From Physella acuta (Eukaryota > Mollusca > Gastropoda > Physidae), in the NCBI RefSeq assembly GCF_028476545.1, contig NW_026731824.1, positions 97,501-161,500 of the forward strand: DNA of 64,000 bases. Direction: 5' to 3'. The notes beneath the pieces are model-generated. The model searched no databases. It was not told the origin of the DNA and worked only from the letters and a program-made list of their open reading frames with translations. Positions 58,103-64,000 of this stretch are shown here, piece by piece. The position numbers were made by a program, and so were the translations under genes. Every line of letters begins with the position of its first letter. Positions within the stretch are counted from its first letter, which is position 1.

Positions 58103-58251
58103 TTAGTTAGCATCAAACAGCTCTATCTTCCCAGCCAGCTCAACACCCATGATGATTCGATTCACGAGAGTAGCGTTGATGCTTGTCCCGGTTTTCATCT
58201 CAGCGAATGATTGGAAAATGGATTGTGCTTGGTGATGGGTGAAATGAGCTG
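58103..58251 (-). CDS. Putative terminal coding exon, unidentified protein
   Basis: Preceded by a strong acceptor (attcaattttcag) and ending with TAA, this 48-codon frame reads (x)AHFTHHQAQSIFQSFAEMKT, GTSINATLVNRIIMGVELAG, KIELFDAN. Composition and codon use look coding in contrast to the AT-rich flanks, and the C-terminus looks like a folded helix-rich domain end. The exon starts after the first base of a codon. I do not recognise the family and found no upstream exon; the only other minus-strand coding sequence upstream is the FLYWCH exon at 60.8-61.2 kb, whose candidate donor has a different phase. Could be the last exon of a host gene with its remaining exons unresolved here or beyond the window. 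Confidence 0.5.
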
Positions 58252-59778
58252 CTGAAAATTGAATGAGTAGAAATGTAAACAAAAAATATTAGTGTGTAAT
58301 AATATTACAGATAAGTAACAACGTTGATAACACCTTTTATTTTTAAAAAGAGGTGAAGAATTAATATGTAAACCATGTAATATTGCAAGCACTCGATTCA
58401 TTTAAATTTTTAAAATTATTAAGGGGATACGCAAAGAAAAAAATCCTAAGTTTTTTGTCTTACTGGGTTTCTTGCACTATGGATTATTTGTCCATTTCTT
58501 AATTCATTAAGTAAAAAAGTGAATGAGAGAAAAAAGTTATTTAAATTTTTTTATGATCCACTTAAAAAAAAAGAAAATCACAATTTTCAAATATTACACG
58601 TTTGCTTCAAAATGTTGTACATCGTCATTATTTTGCATTTAGGATCGTTGTAAAGCTGGATTTCGCGGTGTTTGTTAATGCCAAACGGTACGGAACACGC
58701 CAGAAGATAGCACCATGACGCCTCTAATGGCGCTAGGACCCGTGCTACTTCGCCACAGCGAACAATAGTCGACTCGGTCGAGTGTGGCCGGCTGGGGGGG
58801 GGGGGGGGGGCGAGTTCCCGACACTGTCGATTCTGTATGTGAGAGCAGATACGTGTCCCGAGCCTGTTATTAAAACGACCGAACACCCCCCCCCCCCTCC
58901 ACAGTCAAGCTGGGTACCAGACTGTAAGACGATATCTCGCGACAGGTGGTGGGGGAAGTAAAGCCTGGTTAGAGCCCACTGATGAATAAGCAACCAACAT
59001 ATAGTGATCAAACAAATATCTTCGTGAGACTGTTGCAGTCCACAAGTTGCCAGTTAGTTGGAGCTCTCTACGTCGAGGCCTGCCTGGCTAATGGGAGTCC
59101 AACACTTGAGATGGTATATCCGTGTCACGATAGTGCTTACTTTTATGTGCCAAACATGGAAAAATTATTGATAAAGTCTTTAGACTATTAATTGTGAAAA
59201 ATAGAAAAAAAATCCTCTTAAGCAGAACATATTATTTCATATAAATTTAAACAGACATCATCTTCAGTTACTGTTTTTTCTACAAAACAAATGTTATTTC
59301 TTAACATATTAGGTTATTATTCAAGGCTATAAAAACACAATATTCTATTTAAAAAAGTATCGTATATGTTGATTTTGAACTTTAGGAGTATTTTGGAAAA
59401 AGACAATAACCTAATTTTTAGCCATTTTAATTTATAATTAGGTTATTAAATAATAATATTTAAAAATCTATCATAATCTATGTATCAAAATTACATTGAT
59501 AATTTAACAATTTATAATTCCCCACCCCATGATGTATTCATTTGTATTAACAATAACAATTCAACAGAATATAGAATTTGTTTTATTGTAGTTATAAATA
59601 TTTTATATAACATTATGACTATGTGTCTTCTATTAGGGTTAAATTATAGCCTTAATTAAAACCGAAAAAAAGTTTGTATAAAACTGAAAATTTAATGTAA
59701 CACACGTACACAGACAGACAGACAAACGCACACACAGCGGGACACAGACACAGACAAAAACATATGCACAAACATACA
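58252..59778. other. No gene; poly-G/C tracts
   Basis: AT-rich apart from 58660-59110. G run at 58794-58810 and C run at 58887-58898. No domain recognised. Confidence 0.4.
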
Positions 59779-59975
59779 CAGAAACTGTTTCTTTCAGACA
59801 TTTTTTCCCCAGATGGGCACTTGATATTTAGGGGTGGGGGGGATGGGCTACACAAATAAGTGTATATTTTGTTACATAAATTCAATTTCTTTCGGGGTGG
59901 GGGGAAGGGCGGGGTATACTTTCTTTGGGGGATTAAGGCATTCTGCCTGAAAAAAAAGTTGCACACAGGCAAAGT
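59779..59975. mobile_element. Possible diverged CAGTGTTTCTTCC MITE
   Basis: cagaaactgtttctttcaga opens a G-rich segment with cttgatatttagggg, aattcaatttctttcgggg and tactttctttggggg, matching the order of blocks in the 55057 family. The right end is unclear. Confidence 0.45.
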
Positions 59976-60743
59976 CGCGCACACACACACAAACACACAC
60001 AAAGAATACAAACTAAGCCGATGTTCCTCAAAATTAATCTTGCCGAATTTTTGGATGGTGGCTCAAAGTTATAGTTACCGAGCTCGAGGGAGATAACTTT
60101 AATGTTTAAACGTTTAAGAAAAATATTTGTGGTAATGATAGTTGTAATAATAGTTGTAAAAGCAAAAACAAGTACAAGAATGTAAAATGAAAATTATTGC
60201 TACCTTATTACTTGCAGTTAATTGTTGTAGTGTCTCTTTTAAAATTGCAAACATTGTTTATGTAACACATTTTTTATAACGGATTACGATTCTTCGACGC
60301 AACAAATAGATAAAAAACACATTTTTAAGCCTCCCCCCCCCCCAAATACAACTGCAAGGAAGTGGAACTTAAAACCAACTTGAGTTCCGCAACAGTAGTT
60401 ACCATAACACATCAGTTTTTGTCCGTAGTAGATTTGCAACTTTGAAAGGAATATAGGTCACGACCTTTATAAACTCTTTAGTCATGCATAGAATGGTAGC
60501 TACCCCTCGTGTACCTAGAACTTAGACCTACATTCTTATGTAGAGAATTGACGAAATAAAAATCTGATAAAATAACAAAAAAATGAGTTTTAAAAAAATT
60601 AAATTGCCGTGCAGACATTACATTTTTATTTATCAGCTTTCAGTTTTTCAAAACAATTTAAAATCTGGTTCACTAATCTAAAAGAAAAATTGTTTACCGA
60701 ACTAGGGTATTTTTCTAATAAATGAGCATTTTATACTTCTATT
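59976..60743. other. No gene seen
   Basis: AT-rich; nothing recognised. Confidence 0.4.
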
Positions 60744-61172
60744 TTAGATATGAATAACATTATTTCTGACCTTGTAAGCTTTCAAAAATAATGACGTTTG
60801 ACTTTGACGCCTGATGTTACGCCGTATGTGTGGAATCGAGGGCAGCTTAGCCTTGGCATCTTCAGTAATCGTAGTAATGGACTGAGTGATGATCTGCTGG
60901 GGTGTTGCTTCCGTTTCTTCTGCCAGTTGTTTCATCTGCTGCACTACTTTACACACTTCCAGTTGAGATGGATCTGGTCCATGCGAATGTTCATTACATT
61001 GTCCAACAAGCTGTTCACCATGAATCTTTATTTTTGCTTTACATTCTGCCTTGTTGCGTCTTTTGGAACACTCAAATGACACAACGCCGTTCGCCAGATC
61101 TTTTTGCTTGACATAAACATAGCCTTCAAAAATCACCTTTAAATTTCCTTTATTGGATTGAACAAACTCCAT
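60744..61172 (-). CDS. FLYWCH-type zinc-finger protein, first coding exon
   Basis: Starts at ATG 61172. Residues 3-64 form a FLYWCH-type finger: F3, K8-G9, GYVYVKQK (17-24), F33 in place of the usual Trp, C35, C44, H62 and H64 as zinc ligands (ECSKRRNKAEC ... NEHSHGPDP). Then a segment EETEATPQQIITQSI...IPHIRRNIRRQSQ, which in many invertebrate proteins links FLYWCH to a MULE transposase domain. The open frame ends at 60744, but AAG|gtcaga at about 60772 is a plausible donor, so this may be one exon of a larger gene. No MULE domain is found in the window downstream. It may be a host DNA-binding protein of transposon origin or a partial Mutator-like element. Confidence 0.7.
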   Translation of the reverse strand: MEFVQSNKGNLKVIFEGYVYVKQKDLANGVVSFECSKRRNKAECKAKIKIHGEQLVGQCNEHSHGPDPSQLEVCKVVQQMKQLAEETEATPQQIITQSITTITEDAKAKLPSIPHIRRNIRRQSQTSLFLKAYKVRNNVIHI

Positions 61173-61514
61173 TCCAGAAAATATACGATTTGTCTAGAAA
61201 TAAATTTGATTTTATATTTATACCATGGTTCTGTATGCCAAGGTGGATATGAACCAAGCTTCAGCCGGTGAATCCCTCACATCTTTTGAATTGTTAAGAA
61301 TGTGTTGCTTTGATCCGCACGGCTCCCACATGTGGATGACCTATATCTAAGGTGTTGTCGGTGTTTGATCTTTGATCAAATACAACTAAGGTCACTCCTT
61401 GATTTCGAAAAGCATTTTTTTAGGTAGAAACTATTTTCTTAGTCGTAAAAAATTAAATTAATTTAATGTAATTTTTTTTTAATTTCTTGGTTCACATCAT
61501 CGTTATTTTTTCTT

Positions 61515-61700
61515 TATATAAACCTCAGTCCGGGGGTTATTATCCGGGGGGTTTATATCGCGGGGGTATTTGTCCAGGGGGTTTATGTCGCGGGGGGTTT
61601 TTGTCCAGGGGGTTTATGTCGCGGGGGGGTTTTGTCCAGGGGGGTTTATGTCGGGGGGTTTATGTCCAAGGGGGTTTTTGTCCAGGGGTTTTTTGACCGG
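61515..61700 (+). repeat. Degenerate ~20-bp G-rich tandem repeat
   Basis: About eight units of the form gggggtttatgtcgcgggggg / tttttgtccaggggg. Borders a long (TA)n run. Frames through it are artefacts. Confidence 0.85.
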
Positions 61701-61704
61701 ACAC

Positions 61705-61862
<158 letters not shown>

Positions 61863-61914
61863 AGCAGAAATATAAAATTTCAATTTTTTGTACATTTTTG
61901 TAAATGTAAGGCCC

Positions 61915-62085
61915 AATTATGGTTCACTTGGTGCGAAATTCTTTTTTCTACGAGATTCAATTCTATTTTCAAAGAGTTTAAGTATTAAAAAATCATGTCT
62001 ATATCCCGAGATGCCATCTCCCGTAATGTTATTTAAGAATATTCGAGAAAGTTTAGGGGAGATAACTGCCGGTTTATTTTTTGGT
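61915..62085. repeat. Dispersed repeat R2, copy 2
   Basis: Matches 41010-41200 along its length, same orientation (tctatatcccgaga, ttatttaagaatattcgaga). Confidence 0.7.
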
Positions 62086-62224
62086 AAAAAAAATAAAAAA
62101 TAGCATCAAAAACATTATATAACAAGCTTTTATGTGCTAATGCACTAAAAGGAGAAAACAAATTATTTTCTTTAAATATATAATTATGAAATACTATAAA
62201 AATAATCAAAAAGAAAAGCGAGCT

Positions 62225-62395
62225 TCGCTATATTATATATCGAATACCTTTACTAGAATTTAGGAAGCGACCGATGATTTTATTTATAGTTATTTAAACA
62301 GTAGTTCATTATTATTTATTTAAAGAACATTATTTATTTTCTCCTTTTTAGTGTATAATTACATACAAGCTTGTTATTAAAACATTTTTTGAGCT
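62225..62395 (+). repeat. Dispersed repeat R1, copy 2
   Basis: Matches 6926-7095, same orientation (cgctatattat, acctttacta, tttatttatag, aagcttgttattaaaaca). Confidence 0.7.

Positions 62396-64000
<1,605 letters not shown>

Noticed and set aside
60798-61111. Plus-strand frames over the FLYWCH exon
   Set aside because: Antisense shadows; the minus strand carries the recognisable domain.

Overview
The window looks like nuclear DNA of a metazoan with spliceosomal introns, most likely a mollusc and probably a gastropod. The basis is animal-type gene families (a DUF288/STELLO-like protein, a FLYWCH finger, type II Golgi glycosyltransferases), metazoan LINE and SINE types including a tRNA-derived SINE whose body resembles those I know from gastropods, and AT-rich, repeat-dense sequence. 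The species is not identified. There is no sign of bacterial, organellar or free viral DNA, and no operons or CRISPR array.

Host coding content is small. (1) A pair of paralogous fucosyltransferase-like type II membrane enzymes lies in inverted orientation, about 10.6 kb apart: 34.8-39.2 kb (+) and 49.7-52.0 kb (-). Each has a 15-codon first coding exon and a large second exon joined at the same phase-0 intron position. A 155-bp block is almost identical between them, as expected from recent gene conversion. (2) A split, apparently decayed DUF288/STELLO-like locus lies at 10.0-11.3 kb (+). (3) A FLYWCH zinc-finger exon lies at 60.7-61.2 kb (-). (4) An unidentified C-terminal exon lies at 58.1-58.25 kb (-).

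The rest is a dense record of repeats. From left to right: 48-bp minisatellite (0-2.1 kb); Helitron H1 (2.8-3.9); 20-bp and 9-bp minisatellites (5.0-6.9); SINE and CR1/L2-like LINE tail (7.3-8.5); 28-bp minisatellite (8.7-9.4); DUF288 exons (10-11.3); a short LINE-like element carrying an ORF1-like protein and C2H2 fingers but no reverse transcriptase, with 13-bp target duplications (13.2-14.7); MITEs and a second 48-bp minisatellite (16.1-17.5); a hAT transposon (17.9-25.9) interrupted by a young, nearly whole Ty3/mdg4-class LTR retrotransposon with integrase ahead of reverse transcriptase (18.7-25.9); four copies of a small Helitron family H2 (26.6-28.5 and 33.0-33.4); minisatellites and hAT-type MITEs (29-32); LINE pieces and glycosyltransferase gene 1 (33.5-39.2); dispersed repeats with tRNA-like heads (39.5-41.2 and 44.3-44.8); a complex minisatellite (45.3-46.8); a second full H1 Helitron (47.5-48.7); a foldback MITE and glycosyltransferase gene 2 (48.9-52.0); two complete tRNA-derived SINEs and more MITEs (53-57.3); and FLYWCH plus microsatellites to the end.

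Many insertions are bounded by exact target-site duplications that can be read directly, giving firm element ends and a relative order of events. No multi-gene system is evident. The most unusual items are the inverted glycosyltransferase pair with a conversion tract, the integrase-first LTR element nested in a hAT, the RT-less LINE-like element, and the compensating base changes in the terminal hairpin of Helitron H2.
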